Assembly (NCBI GenBank): GCA_965263105.1
Contig: CBDHGL010000003.1
Span: 4,278,001 to 4,342,000 of the forward strand
Origin: JBCCTX01 sp965263105
GTDB taxonomy: Bacteria; Bacteroidota; Bacteroidia; J057
Direction: 5' to 3'
DNA: 64,000 nt
Below, in pieces: positions 52,465 through 60,907 of the stretch. The position numbers and the translations under genes are program-made. The notes under the pieces were generated by a model. It made no database searches. It saw nothing but the letters and a program-made list of their open reading frames with translations, and was not told the origin of the DNA. Position 1 is the first letter of the stretch. Each line of letters starts with the position of its first letter.

Positions 52465-52502
52465 TGGTTAATTGGTTTTATAGTCCATAGTCCAAAGTCA
52501 AG
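52465..52502 (+). repeat. GTCGAC-type repeat, left arm (copy 8) flanking the four-helix-bundle gene
   Basis: GGTTAATTGGTTTTATAGTC followed by CATAGTCCAAAGTC resembles the 40-bp unit in the same orientation. Confidence 0.65.
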
Positions 52503-52561
52503 CTTTTTAATATTATATCTATCAGAAAAAAATGAATGGAAAAATGGAGAAATGAATAGAA

Positions 52562-52915
52562 CTATTTTAGCGTCTTTCTTAATGCTTGAATCATTTTTAT
52601 CAGATGCTCAAGCTTATTATATAAAACTCTGAATTCAGTATTACTTATATAATTTCTTCTTTTTCCTATATAAAGGCAACTGACTACTTCTATTGCAGAT
52701 CGCACAGAATAACCCAAGAATCGGTTAAATTCTTTATTGCTCTGGCCTGTTGAACCTTCGGCAATATTCAAAGCAATTGAATCTGTTGCTCTCAAAATTT
52801 GACTGGAAAGAATATATCTCTCTTCCTTGGGGAATCCTTGAGTTAATATGTGAATATCTTCATTCAAGTCGAGTGCTACTTGCCAGACCTTTAGACTTTC
52901 AAATTTAAACGCCAT
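52562..52915 (-). CDS. Four-helix-bundle protein (23S rRNA intervening-sequence protein family)
   Basis: 117 residues; MAFKFESLKVWQVALDLNEDIHILTQGFPKEERYILSSQILRATDSIALNIAEGSTG...FNRFLGYSVRSAIEVVSCLYIG is the diagnostic pattern of the S23/IVP family, homopentameric helical bundles first found as ORFs in 23S rRNA intervening sequences. Full length. No rRNA gene is present here; instead it lies between inverted arms of the dispersed repeat. Its molecular role is unknown. Confidence 0.9.
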   Translation of the reverse strand: MAFKFESLKVWQVALDLNEDIHILTQGFPKEERYILSSQILRATDSIALNIAEGSTGQSNKEFNRFLGYSVRSAIEVVSCLYIGKRRNYISNTEFRVLYNKLEHLIKMIQALRKTLK

Positions 52916-53065
52916 TTCCCTAGAAATTAAATAAGATAAATTCTATTTCTAGAAAAATATATTGAAAGAGTTCCCCTACTTCATGGAATATTATATGGCT
53001 AAAGTCAACTTACCACCTTTCAAAATCCAGAAAAACAAACAATCCTATTCTGCTATCCTATCCTT

Positions 53066-53110
53066 CCAAACCCAAACTGTCGACTATGGACTATTTAACT
53101 ATCAAACCCA
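53066..53110 (-). repeat. GTCGAC-type repeat, right arm (copy 9) flanking the four-helix-bundle gene
   Basis: CCCAAACTGTCGACTATGGA followed by CTATTTAACTATC is the inverse of the arm at 52465 and abuts the stop of the aldolase/dehydrogenase gene at 53112. Confidence 0.75.
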
Positions 53111-53111
53111 T

Positions 53112-55082
53112 TTAAATTACCCTTTCATTCCCCCCGTCAATCGGCACCTGGGCTCCGGTAATCTTGGAGAAAGTACCCCCCAGCATGGCTACAGCCAAAT
53201 CCGCTACATCGCGTGAAGTAACTTCAACCTTGAGGACGTTATTGGTCTTGTATGCTTCTACTGTCAGGCCATAGTGCTTGGCGCGAGATTGTAGGACCTC
53301 TTCTGTCCAGATTCCGGTGTCGTATACCGCGTTGGGGTGGATCATATTGACCCGGATACCTTTTTCGCCCAGTTCTAAAGCTGCAACACGACCCAATTGC
53401 GTAAGGCCAGCCTTGGCGACGGAATAGGCGGAAGCCCCTGGACCAGGAGCTGGTACATTCTTTGACCCAATAATTACAATGGAGGGATCAAAACCGAGTT
53501 CTAGAAAGGGGAGACAGTATTGGATTAGACGTTGGTGGCTGCTAACGTTTACCTCCAAACTTTTGTCCCACATTTTGGCATCCATATCCGCTATCTTGGA
53601 GCTTTTGGGGAAAATACCCACGTTGCTTACCACCATGTCTATTCCCCCAAATAAGGTAACGGTTTCTTCTATGGCCTTTTGTAGTTGCTTGAGATCCGTA
53701 ACATCACACTGTATTCCCACGGCCTCTTTCTGATCAAATTGTTGGGTGATCTTTTTGTCTATATCTAGTCCCACCACTACAGCTCCTTGATCTCGCAAAC
53801 TTTCCACGCAAGCCTTTCCAATTCCACTACCCGCGCCAGTTACGAGAGCTACCCTTCCTTGCATGGCTTTAGGCTTGCCAGCCTTTTTTAGCTTGGCCTG
53901 TTCCAAACTCCAGTACTCTACTTCAAATAGGTCTTTTTTAGGCAAGGCCTTCCATCCACCCAATTGCTCAGCTTCATAAATGGCTTTTTTTGTGTGTCGG
54001 GTGATATCTTCTATGATTTGTAAGTGCTTGACAGAGGGGCCGAATGATAGCGTGCCGGAACCTGGGACTATGGCCCAACGTGGGGCCTGGTCCAACAAAA
54101 CCTGACCTTTTTCGTGGTATTTATCAAAATAGTCTTTGTAGTTCTCTACGTATTTTTTAAGGTCCTTTTGAGGTTTTTGGGAAAAAACAATGGGTATCCT
54201 TTTGGTTCGGATGATGTGGTCTGGAGTCAGCGGCCCCCGATTGGTGATCTTCTTTACATCCTCTAGCTTACTAAAGGCGACAGAGGCCGGGCTATTGTCT
54301 ATACGAGTTAACACCGGGGAACCCCATACTTCAGATACGTGCTTTCTATATTGGGCAATTCCCAGGGTATCAACTTTGTTGCTCTTTTCCCCTTTTAGCG
54401 GCGTTTTTACCTGAGATTTAAGATACTTTTCCGCCTTGTCTACGATATCGATCATTTTTTCATAGCTGACCTTGGGATCATGGTCAAAGGTAAACACCCC
54501 ATGGCTCATTAGGATCATGCCATCCAGGCTGTCCCAATCGATTCCCCGCGTCATTTCGTAAATGGTTTTTGCCAGAATGAAGCCGGGCATGACATAGGGG
54601 ACAATGAGCATATTCTTTCCATAGATTTCCTGGATGCGCTCTTTTCCTCCGGGGGTATTGGTAACTACTACAACCGCATCTGCATGGGTGTGGTCGACAA
54701 AGGTATAGGGGATGATTCCGTGGAGGATCGTTTCAACCGAAGGATTGGGGGCGGATGGATTGGTCATGGCCATGCGCTGATATTGGACCATTTCTACATC
54801 GGTCAGGGAGTCCAACTCTGCCAGCTTGTATAGGGCATCCAGCTTTACGGGAGCGAAACCCGGTGCTTCAATGGTGCCTAGGTTCCAGCCACTGCCTTTC
54901 ACATAGAGGATTTCCTGCTCTTCTCCGAAGATATTTTTTTCTTTGATTTTGACTGAGGTATTCCCTCCTCCATGCATGACCAGATCCTCATCGTTCCCCA
55001 AAAGACGAGAGGTATAGACGCGGAGTTGTAGGAGATCTCCTTTGAGTTTTTTTGCTTCTGAATCCTTCCAGTTGCTTTTCAT
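53112..55082 (-). CDS. Bifunctional class II aldolase/short-chain dehydrogenase (RhaD-like)
   Basis: 656 residues. N-terminal class II aldolase domain (about 20-400): HGGGNTSVKIKEKNIFGEEQEILYVKGSG, zinc His pair VDHTHADAV, MILMSHGVFTFDHD. C-terminal Rossmann SDR domain (about 405-656): VALVTGAGSGIGKA, VSNVGIFP, catalytic SAYSVAKAG (Tyr and Lys), WTEEV. Such fusions cleave rhamnulose-1-phosphate and oxidise the lactaldehyde product, but homologues occur in other sugar pathways. No rhamnose genes are nearby, so the substrate here is open. Its ATG overlaps the upstream hydrolase stop (ATGA). Confidence 0.9.
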   Translation of the reverse strand: MKSNWKDSEAKKLKGDLLQLRVYTSRLLGNDEDLVMHGGGNTSVKIKEKNIFGEEQEILYVKGSGWNLGTIEAPGFAPVKLDALYKLAELDSLTDVEMVQYQRMAMTNPSAPNPSVETILHGIIPYTFVDHTHADAVVVVTNTPGGKERIQEIYGKNMLIVPYVMPGFILAKTIYEMTRGIDWDSLDGMILMSHGVFTFDHDPKVSYEKMIDIVDKAEKYLKSQVKTPLKGEKSNKVDTLGIAQYRKHVSEVWGSPVLTRIDNSPASVAFSKLEDVKKITNRGPLTPDHIIRTKRIPIVFSQKPQKDLKKYVENYKDYFDKYHEKGQVLLDQAPRWAIVPGSGTLSFGPSVKHLQIIEDITRHTKKAIYEAEQLGGWKALPKKDLFEVEYWSLEQAKLKKAGKPKAMQGRVALVTGAGSGIGKACVESLRDQGAVVVGLDIDKKITQQFDQKEAVGIQCDVTDLKQLQKAIEETVTLFGGIDMVVSNVGIFPKSSKIADMDAKMWDKSLEVNVSSHQRLIQYCLPFLELGFDPSIVIIGSKNVPAPGPGASAYSVAKAGLTQLGRVAALELGEKGIRVNMIHPNAVYDTGIWTEEVLQSRAKHYGLTVEAYKTNNVLKVEVTSRDVADLAVAMLGGTFSKITGAQVPIDGGNERVI

Positions 55083-55858
55083 AAGGTGTGAATAAAGGTT
55101 GAGACAATTTCCGTTAGAGTCGTTTTATGTAAGTCGTTATCAATGTATCTGGAAGGCACTTGGTGGAGCTGACTTCCAGGGATATGTTCGGATAGTTTTT
55201 GGGCCATGGCAAAAGGATGTAAGGGGTCATCTTCGTTTCCAATGACGATGCAGGGAACCTTGATTTGAGCCAACTCTTCTAAGTTATCCAGAGGAGCATC
55301 CTTTACCATGGGTATCAATACCTGAGCAATTTCTTGTCTTTGATTGGGGGCAAAGACCCCAAGGATGGATTGCCCTGCCATCGGAAGGGGAGTATTGATG
55401 GCTTGAAAATCTTTTCTTTCTTCAAAAATTGCCCTTCCATTTTCCTGATCAATAAGATTAGCTGCATCGAGGAGTATGGAAAGATTGTCGGGAGTTCCTT
55501 TTTCAAGCCAGGCTGGGCGTACCAGAACCAGGGCTTTTACTTTTTCAGGATAGTTCAGCGCAAATTTAAGAGAAATGCCTGCCCCCATGGATATGCCTCC
55601 AAAGACCCCTTGTGAATGCCCAGTCTCTTTAACCAAATCCTGTAAGAGTTCTGTATAAAGGGAAAACGAAGCGGGGGTATCCGGTAGCAAGGGGCTTTTT
55701 CCATGCCCCGGGCAGTCCATAGAGATTAACTCAACCCCTGATAGATCAGACAAGAGCCCTTGAGGTTGTTCAAGGCGTGAGCCTAGGCCATGCTGAAAGA
55801 AGAACGGTAGGCCAGAGCCCTTACAGACATAATTTATAGAAGCTAAGCGAGAACTCAT
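55079..55858 (-). CDS. Alpha/beta-fold hydrolase
   Basis: About 259 residues from ATG 55858 (a TTG at 55894 extends the frame). FFFQHGLGSRLEQPQGL, MDCPGHGKSPL, nucleophile GGISMGAGISL, acid Asp in VIGNEDDPLHP. The terminal histidine is expected near HQVPSRYIDNDLHKT. Coupled by ATGA to the aldolase/dehydrogenase, which suggests a hydrolytic step (ester or lactone opening) ahead of aldol cleavage. Only about 43% of its length resembles the hydrolase at 44017, so they are not recent duplicates as far as I can judge. Confidence 0.82.
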   Translation of the reverse strand: MSSRLASINYVCKGSGLPFFFQHGLGSRLEQPQGLLSDLSGVELISMDCPGHGKSPLLPDTPASFSLYTELLQDLVKETGHSQGVFGGISMGAGISLKFALNYPEKVKALVLVRPAWLEKGTPDNLSILLDAANLIDQENGRAIFEERKDFQAINTPLPMAGQSILGVFAPNQRQEIAQVLIPMVKDAPLDNLEELAQIKVPCIVIGNEDDPLHPFAMAQKLSEHIPGSQLHQVPSRYIDNDLHKTTLTEIVSTFIHTL

Positions 55859-55977
55859 CCTGTCCTTTTCGTTAATTTTATGGAGATCACGCAAACTTAG
55901 AAAAATCTTCCATCCTAAGGCAGGCTTTCCCTTAAAAAGTACGAAAAAGTCTGTACCAGAAAGGAGAAAGGGTTGAA

Positions 55978-57456
55978 TTAGGCCATTATATCCTGCACTA
56001 CCTTCCCATGCACATCCGTCAGGCGGTACCTCCGTCCCTGGTGCTTGAAGGTGAGCCTTTCGTGGTCTACGCCCAGCAAATGGAGCAGAGTGGCCTGAAA
56101 GTCGTGTACATGGACTCCATTTTCAGCAATGTTATAACTGAAGTCATCCGTTTTTCCATAAGAGATCCCTCCCTTGATGCCTCCTCCGGCCATCCACATA
56201 GAAAAGCAGCGGGAATGGTGATCCCTGCCATAATTATTCTTGGTGAGGCTACCTTGTGAAAAACTGGTTCGACCAAACTCTCCTCCCCACACGACTAGGG
56301 TATCTTCCAGTAAGCCTCGTTGTTTGAGGTCCGTAACGAGAGCAGCAGACGCTTTATCTGCGGATTTGGCCAGGATGGGGATATTATAGGGAAGTGCGCC
56401 ATGATGGTCCCATCCTTGGTGATACAACTGGACAAAGGGTACCCCTCTCTCCGCCAAACGCCTGGCCAGCAAACAGTTGGCTGCATAGGTTCCTGGAATC
56501 CGAGCTTCTGGGCCATACAAATCAAAAATGTAGTCCGGCTCATCGGAGAGATCCGTAACTTCTGGCACGCTACTTTGCATACGATAGGCCATTTCGTATT
56601 GATTGATTTTCGAATCGATTTCTGGATCTCCCCATATAGCCTTTTGTTCTTGTTCCAATTTTTCCAGGTAGTCCAGCTCTCGTCTTCGACTCGCCCGATC
56701 AATCCCATTGGGATTGGAAAGGTAGAGGACCGGATCCACGCCAGAGCGGAAGCGAACCCCCTGGTGATGGGAAGGCAGAAAGCCATTGCCCCAAGATTGC
56801 ATGTTGAGATTCTGAGCGTCAGGTTTTCCTTTGGACAACAAGACGATAAAGGCGGGAAGGTCCTCATTGGGGCTGCCCAATCCATAACTCATCCAAGAGC
56901 CCATACTGGGTCTCCCTACCTGCTGAGAACCTGTTTGCATGAAAATGATGGCCGGCTCATGGTTAATGGCATCCGTATACATGGAATTAACCACACAGAT
57001 ATCTTCGGCAATGTTGGCCATATGAGGAATCAGCTTACTGAAATAAGCACCTGTTTTGGGATGCCTCTCAAAGTCAAAATGGGTCCCTACTAAGGGGAAG
57101 CTGGATTGTGCTGCCAGCATACCCGTAAAACGCTGGTTTCCGCGTACGCTGTCGGGAATCTCTTCTCCCTCTCGTTTCCGGAGTTCCGGTTTGTAGTCAA
57201 ATAGTTCAATTTGACTGGGGCCCCCACTTTGAAACAAATAGATGACTCGTTTGGCCTTGGCACCGTGGTGGAGGTTCTTGAGAATGCCTCCTGTACCTGG
57301 ATCAACAGGGAGACTTGTAGGCTGGCCTTTTAATAAATTGGGCAATAGAAGAGAACCCAAGCTCAGGGCTCCCAGGCCTTTTGTTGTCTGCTTGAGAAAA
57401 TTCCTGCGGTTCTTCTGGTAAAGGGCTTTTCCTATATCTTCATTGTGATGCATCAT
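55978..57456 (-). CDS. DUF1501 protein, Tat-exported, paralogue 2
   Basis: 492 residues. Twin-arginine signal QKNRRNFLKQTTKGLGALSLGSLLLPNLL, then the DUF1501 domain: YLFQSGGPSQIELFDYKP, INHEPAIIFMQTGSQQVGRPSMGSWMSYGLGSPNE, VWGGEFGRTSFSQGSL, GRDHHSRCFSMWMAGGGIKGG, TFKHQGRRYRLTDVHGKVV. Very similar throughout to the protein at 38621, so the two are close paralogues. It begins 4 bases after the stop of the PSCyt1 paralogue 2 and is cotranscribed with it. Confidence 0.9.
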   Translation of the reverse strand: MMHHNEDIGKALYQKNRRNFLKQTTKGLGALSLGSLLLPNLLKGQPTSLPVDPGTGGILKNLHHGAKAKRVIYLFQSGGPSQIELFDYKPELRKREGEEIPDSVRGNQRFTGMLAAQSSFPLVGTHFDFERHPKTGAYFSKLIPHMANIAEDICVVNSMYTDAINHEPAIIFMQTGSQQVGRPSMGSWMSYGLGSPNEDLPAFIVLLSKGKPDAQNLNMQSWGNGFLPSHHQGVRFRSGVDPVLYLSNPNGIDRASRRRELDYLEKLEQEQKAIWGDPEIDSKINQYEMAYRMQSSVPEVTDLSDEPDYIFDLYGPEARIPGTYAANCLLARRLAERGVPFVQLYHQGWDHHGALPYNIPILAKSADKASAALVTDLKQRGLLEDTLVVWGGEFGRTSFSQGSLTKNNYGRDHHSRCFSMWMAGGGIKGGISYGKTDDFSYNIAENGVHVHDFQATLLHLLGVDHERLTFKHQGRRYRLTDVHGKVVQDIMA

Positions 57457-57460
57457 GGGC

Positions 57461-60400
57461 TTAGTTTTTGTAATAGGCTTCGGTTGAGTTGATAAGGGTA
57501 TTATTTACCCGTGAGAGGGCAGCTACTTCAGGAGTCATTAAGCCCACTTTGTTGGGTCTATACCCGATATCCAGATACGCTATACTTCGCTTGGGGTCCT
57601 CTTGGAAATATTGAAGTTCTTCTTGATACTGGGCTAACAATAACTTTTGTTCCCTGGAATTAGGTAAGCGGCTGGTGAGCAGTCGGAAAGATTGGCGTGT
57701 TGCCTCTTCTACATCGCCTTGAGTGTATTCCCACAAATTTTCTGCTAATACCCTACAAGCTTCCAGAATTTGCGGATCGTTGAGGAGCACCAAAGCCTGA
57801 AGAGGGGTACTACTTCTTTGTCTACGGGGTTGGCATTCTGCCCGATAAGAGGCATCGAAAATAAGCATGCTGGGAGGCGGCATATTTCTTTTCCAGAAGG
57901 TATAGAGGCTTCTTCTATAGAGTCCATCATCCACATCTTCCTGGTATTCCGGGAAAAAGGTGTGGGTCATCACTTCTTTCCATAAGTTGGGGGGTTGATA
58001 AGGGAAAGCAGATGGACCTCCAATAGTAGGGTTGAGCAAGCCACTCACTGCCAAGGCATTGTCGCGGACCATTTCGGCGGACCTTCTATATCGAGGCCCT
58101 CTGGCCAATAAGTAATTATTGGGGTCTGTTTCCTTTAGTTCGGGTCGAATTTTGGAAGATTGTCTGTAGGTGGATGAAAGAAGCATTTGCCGTATTAAGC
58201 GTTTCACATTCCACCCATTTTCCATAAAATCCACCGCCAACCAATCTAGTAACTTTGGGTGGGAGGGTAGGGCCCCCTGGTTGCCAAAATCCTCGACCGT
58301 TTTGACGATACCACGACCAAACATGAGGTACCAAAATTGGTTAACAGCTACACGTGCCGTCAGGGGATGATCTGGGTCAATCAGCCATTGCCCCAGACCA
58401 TATCTGTTTTTTTCATATGCTTCAGGCCAGGGGAGGAGCTTATTGGGAATATTGCGTTCTACTGGTTCGCCATGTGCATCATAGACCCCTCTGTCCAATA
58501 CATAGGTAGGTCGCTCCATTTCCCAGTCTCCCATGACCATGATTTCCTGAACCGTATCGATGGTACGGATTTCTCTTGCCTGAATAGCGCGCATTTGTTC
58601 ACGTAAAGACTCAATGGAGGCATCTACTAATAGGTCATAAAAAGCTTCTGCCTTTTCAGGTTGTCCAGAGACCGCCTCCCTATATTTTTGTTCTCCCGTT
58701 TCCTGATCATATAGATAAGAAGCAACAAGAGGGTCGGCTTCTTTATTTAGGATGCGTATTTCATCCAATAAGCCTCCGGTAAAGTCCTGGTCGTAGTGGC
58801 GATTACCGATGACTATACCCTTATAGGCCATATACACGGTTCCTGTTAAATCCGTATAAGGCTCAGTAGACCTATACAGGTAGTTCCTTTGGATTTTGGG
58901 TATAATTTCCTCCCCATTTTTAAACAAGCGCATCCCTTCAGCCTTACTGGAACCATCATAAGTCCACACATAATGAACCCATTCATTGAGACCGAGGGCA
59001 GTTGTATCGGCAATATCTAAGGATTGATAGGGATGGGCATGGCTCAAGCGGAAGTTGACCCGATTGCTGTCCAGGATGACATCCCAACCCCGATAGCCCT
59101 GGATGCGGTTGTTCCCATTGTACATGACATGGGCTCTGTCAAAATGCTTAGGCGTATTGATCCAAAAGCTGATGGTGAAGGGCTCCATGCGCTCAAAGGA
59201 AGACTTGGTACCGTCAGCGACAAACTGTCCTTGGGCGTCGCTGCGAAGCCCCCCTCCTATTTTTCCCGGACTTGCCTCAATGCCCCCCCAATAAGTGGGC
59301 GCTTTATTGCCTTTGACCTTGTCAGTGGACTTTCCCCCTTCTACTTTGTCAAAGCTGAGGTGGCTAACGGTGGCTTGCTCGACTATATCCCTAAAAAAGC
59401 GCGAATCTTTTTGCCCATTGCGCCAGCTTTCGAAAGCTGAATTATTCTCTTTTTCTGCCTTCTTAATCGCTTCCTGCCTCAGGTCTATCTCCTCTAGCAA
59501 GCCCTTTCTGATTTCAGCGACCTTTTGGTCCGAGAGAGCTAACACAGGCCCGGCATTCATGGACAATTCATTCGGGACCCGTTGACCAAACTCAATCGAG
59601 TTGTTGGAAAAAATGCCATCTCCACGTTCGATGGTTGAATTGAAAAAGCTAAATAGTTCGTAGTAATTCTTTTGGGTAAAGGGATCGTATTTGTGGTCGT
59701 GGCAGCGTGCACACCCAACAGTAAGGCCCAGAAAGGCAGTTCCGATAGTATTGGTGCGGTCCGCTACGTATTCTACCCGGAATTCTTCGGGAATGACCCC
59801 TCCTTCGGAGTTTTGTTTGTGATTTCTATTGAAGGCAGTGGCTAGCTTTTGTTCCGTTGTGGCCCCAGGAATTTGATCACCTCCCACTTGCCATAGAATA
59901 AATTTATCATAGGATAGGTTCCCATTAAAAGCCTTGATGACCCAGTCCCTATAGGGCCAGAAGGTATGGTGAAAGTCATCGAGGTACCCTTCGGAGTCTG
60001 CAAAACGAGCTACATCCAGCCAGTGGGCTGCCATGCGCTCTCCGTAGGCAGGAGATTCCAATAAGCTGTCTACCATATTCTGGTAATAAGTAGCCGATTC
60101 CATAGAAAGCCACTTATCCAATTCGCTAAGGGAAGGAGGCAAGCCAGTAATGTCGAAATACACCCGTCGGATGAGCTGTTCTCGTTGGGCTTCGGGGGCT
60201 GGGCTTATCCCTTTTTCTAATAATTTCTTCTCTACAAACACATCGATTTCATTATTCGCCCATTTACTTTTTTCGACTGAAACCGACTGTGCTGCTGGCT
60301 TACTAAATGCCCAGTGGTCTTTGTATTCGGCGCCTTGCTTAATCCATTTTAAGAGGATGGCTTTCTCGGCTTCCGTAAGAGATAGGTTTGACTCAAAGGG

Positions 60401-60736
60401 AGGCATGATCTCCTCTGGGTCTTCCGATAGGATTCTATGAGCAAGCAGGCTTTTCGATAAACTCCCGGGCTTGATCGCCCGTCCTGACCCACTTGTCAAA
60501 GCGGCATAAGCGTCCTCCTCCAAATCGAGTCGAAGATCGGCTTCCCGCTTTTGGGCATCCGGGCCGTGGCAAGCAAAGCAGCGATCAGATAAAATGGGCT
60601 TTACGTGAAAATTGTAGTCAATTTTATCGGGTAGCTGATCCATCTCCTGTTGGACTGCAACAGGTAGGGAATCACTGCAGCCAACAGAGATGAGTAAGAG
60701 TATTCCCCAAACGGGACCAAATTGTTTAAACTTCAT
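57461..60736 (-). CDS. PSCyt1-DUF1549-LamG-DUF1553 cytochrome protein, paralogue 2
   Basis: 1091 residues, lipoprotein (LISVGC, Cys20). Haem motif C53-F-A-C-H57 in the N-terminal cytochrome domain, a second C342-A-R-C-H346 in DUF1549 (VGCARCHDHKYDPFTQKNYYELFSFFN), LamG region about 460-680 (VSHLSFDKVEGGK, FTISFWINTPKHFD, YVWTYDGSSKAEGMRLFKNG), and DUF1553 about 760-1080 (RPTYVLDRGVYDAHGEPVERN, HPLTARVAVNQFWYLMFGRG, RSSTPLQALVLLNDP). Same architecture as paralogue 1 and divergent from paralogue 3 across 171 bases. Confidence 0.9.
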   Translation of the reverse strand: MKFKQFGPVWGILLLISVGCSDSLPVAVQQEMDQLPDKIDYNFHVKPILSDRCFACHGPDAQKREADLRLDLEEDAYAALTSGSGRAIKPGSLSKSLLAHRILSEDPEEIMPPFESNLSLTEAEKAILLKWIKQGAEYKDHWAFSKPAAQSVSVEKSKWANNEIDVFVEKKLLEKGISPAPEAQREQLIRRVYFDITGLPPSLSELDKWLSMESATYYQNMVDSLLESPAYGERMAAHWLDVARFADSEGYLDDFHHTFWPYRDWVIKAFNGNLSYDKFILWQVGGDQIPGATTEQKLATAFNRNHKQNSEGGVIPEEFRVEYVADRTNTIGTAFLGLTVGCARCHDHKYDPFTQKNYYELFSFFNSTIERGDGIFSNNSIEFGQRVPNELSMNAGPVLALSDQKVAEIRKGLLEEIDLRQEAIKKAEKENNSAFESWRNGQKDSRFFRDIVEQATVSHLSFDKVEGGKSTDKVKGNKAPTYWGGIEASPGKIGGGLRSDAQGQFVADGTKSSFERMEPFTISFWINTPKHFDRAHVMYNGNNRIQGYRGWDVILDSNRVNFRLSHAHPYQSLDIADTTALGLNEWVHYVWTYDGSSKAEGMRLFKNGEEIIPKIQRNYLYRSTEPYTDLTGTVYMAYKGIVIGNRHYDQDFTGGLLDEIRILNKEADPLVASYLYDQETGEQKYREAVSGQPEKAEAFYDLLVDASIESLREQMRAIQAREIRTIDTVQEIMVMGDWEMERPTYVLDRGVYDAHGEPVERNIPNKLLPWPEAYEKNRYGLGQWLIDPDHPLTARVAVNQFWYLMFGRGIVKTVEDFGNQGALPSHPKLLDWLAVDFMENGWNVKRLIRQMLLSSTYRQSSKIRPELKETDPNNYLLARGPRYRRSAEMVRDNALAVSGLLNPTIGGPSAFPYQPPNLWKEVMTHTFFPEYQEDVDDGLYRRSLYTFWKRNMPPPSMLIFDASYRAECQPRRQRSSTPLQALVLLNDPQILEACRVLAENLWEYTQGDVEEATRQSFRLLTSRLPNSREQKLLLAQYQEELQYFQEDPKRSIAYLDIGYRPNKVGLMTPEVAALSRVNNTLINSTEAYYKN

Positions 60737-60907
60737 GGTGGTAGGCTTCCTTTTCTAAGATGCTTAAGATAACCATTATTTGATATTTTTGCAGATTTCG
60801 ATTATTCAGTTTCTCGGCAGAATAATGGAAGAAGAAGAAGGCATTTTGTATATTATGCCTGATAAGCACTATAGAGTTCATTTTCCTATCTCATTTTAGC
60901 GGAGATT

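Noticed and set aside
52962..53216. 84-codon plus-strand frame across the right repeat arm
   Set aside because: It spans a repeat arm and the antisense of the aldolase/dehydrogenase C-terminus, with no coding character.
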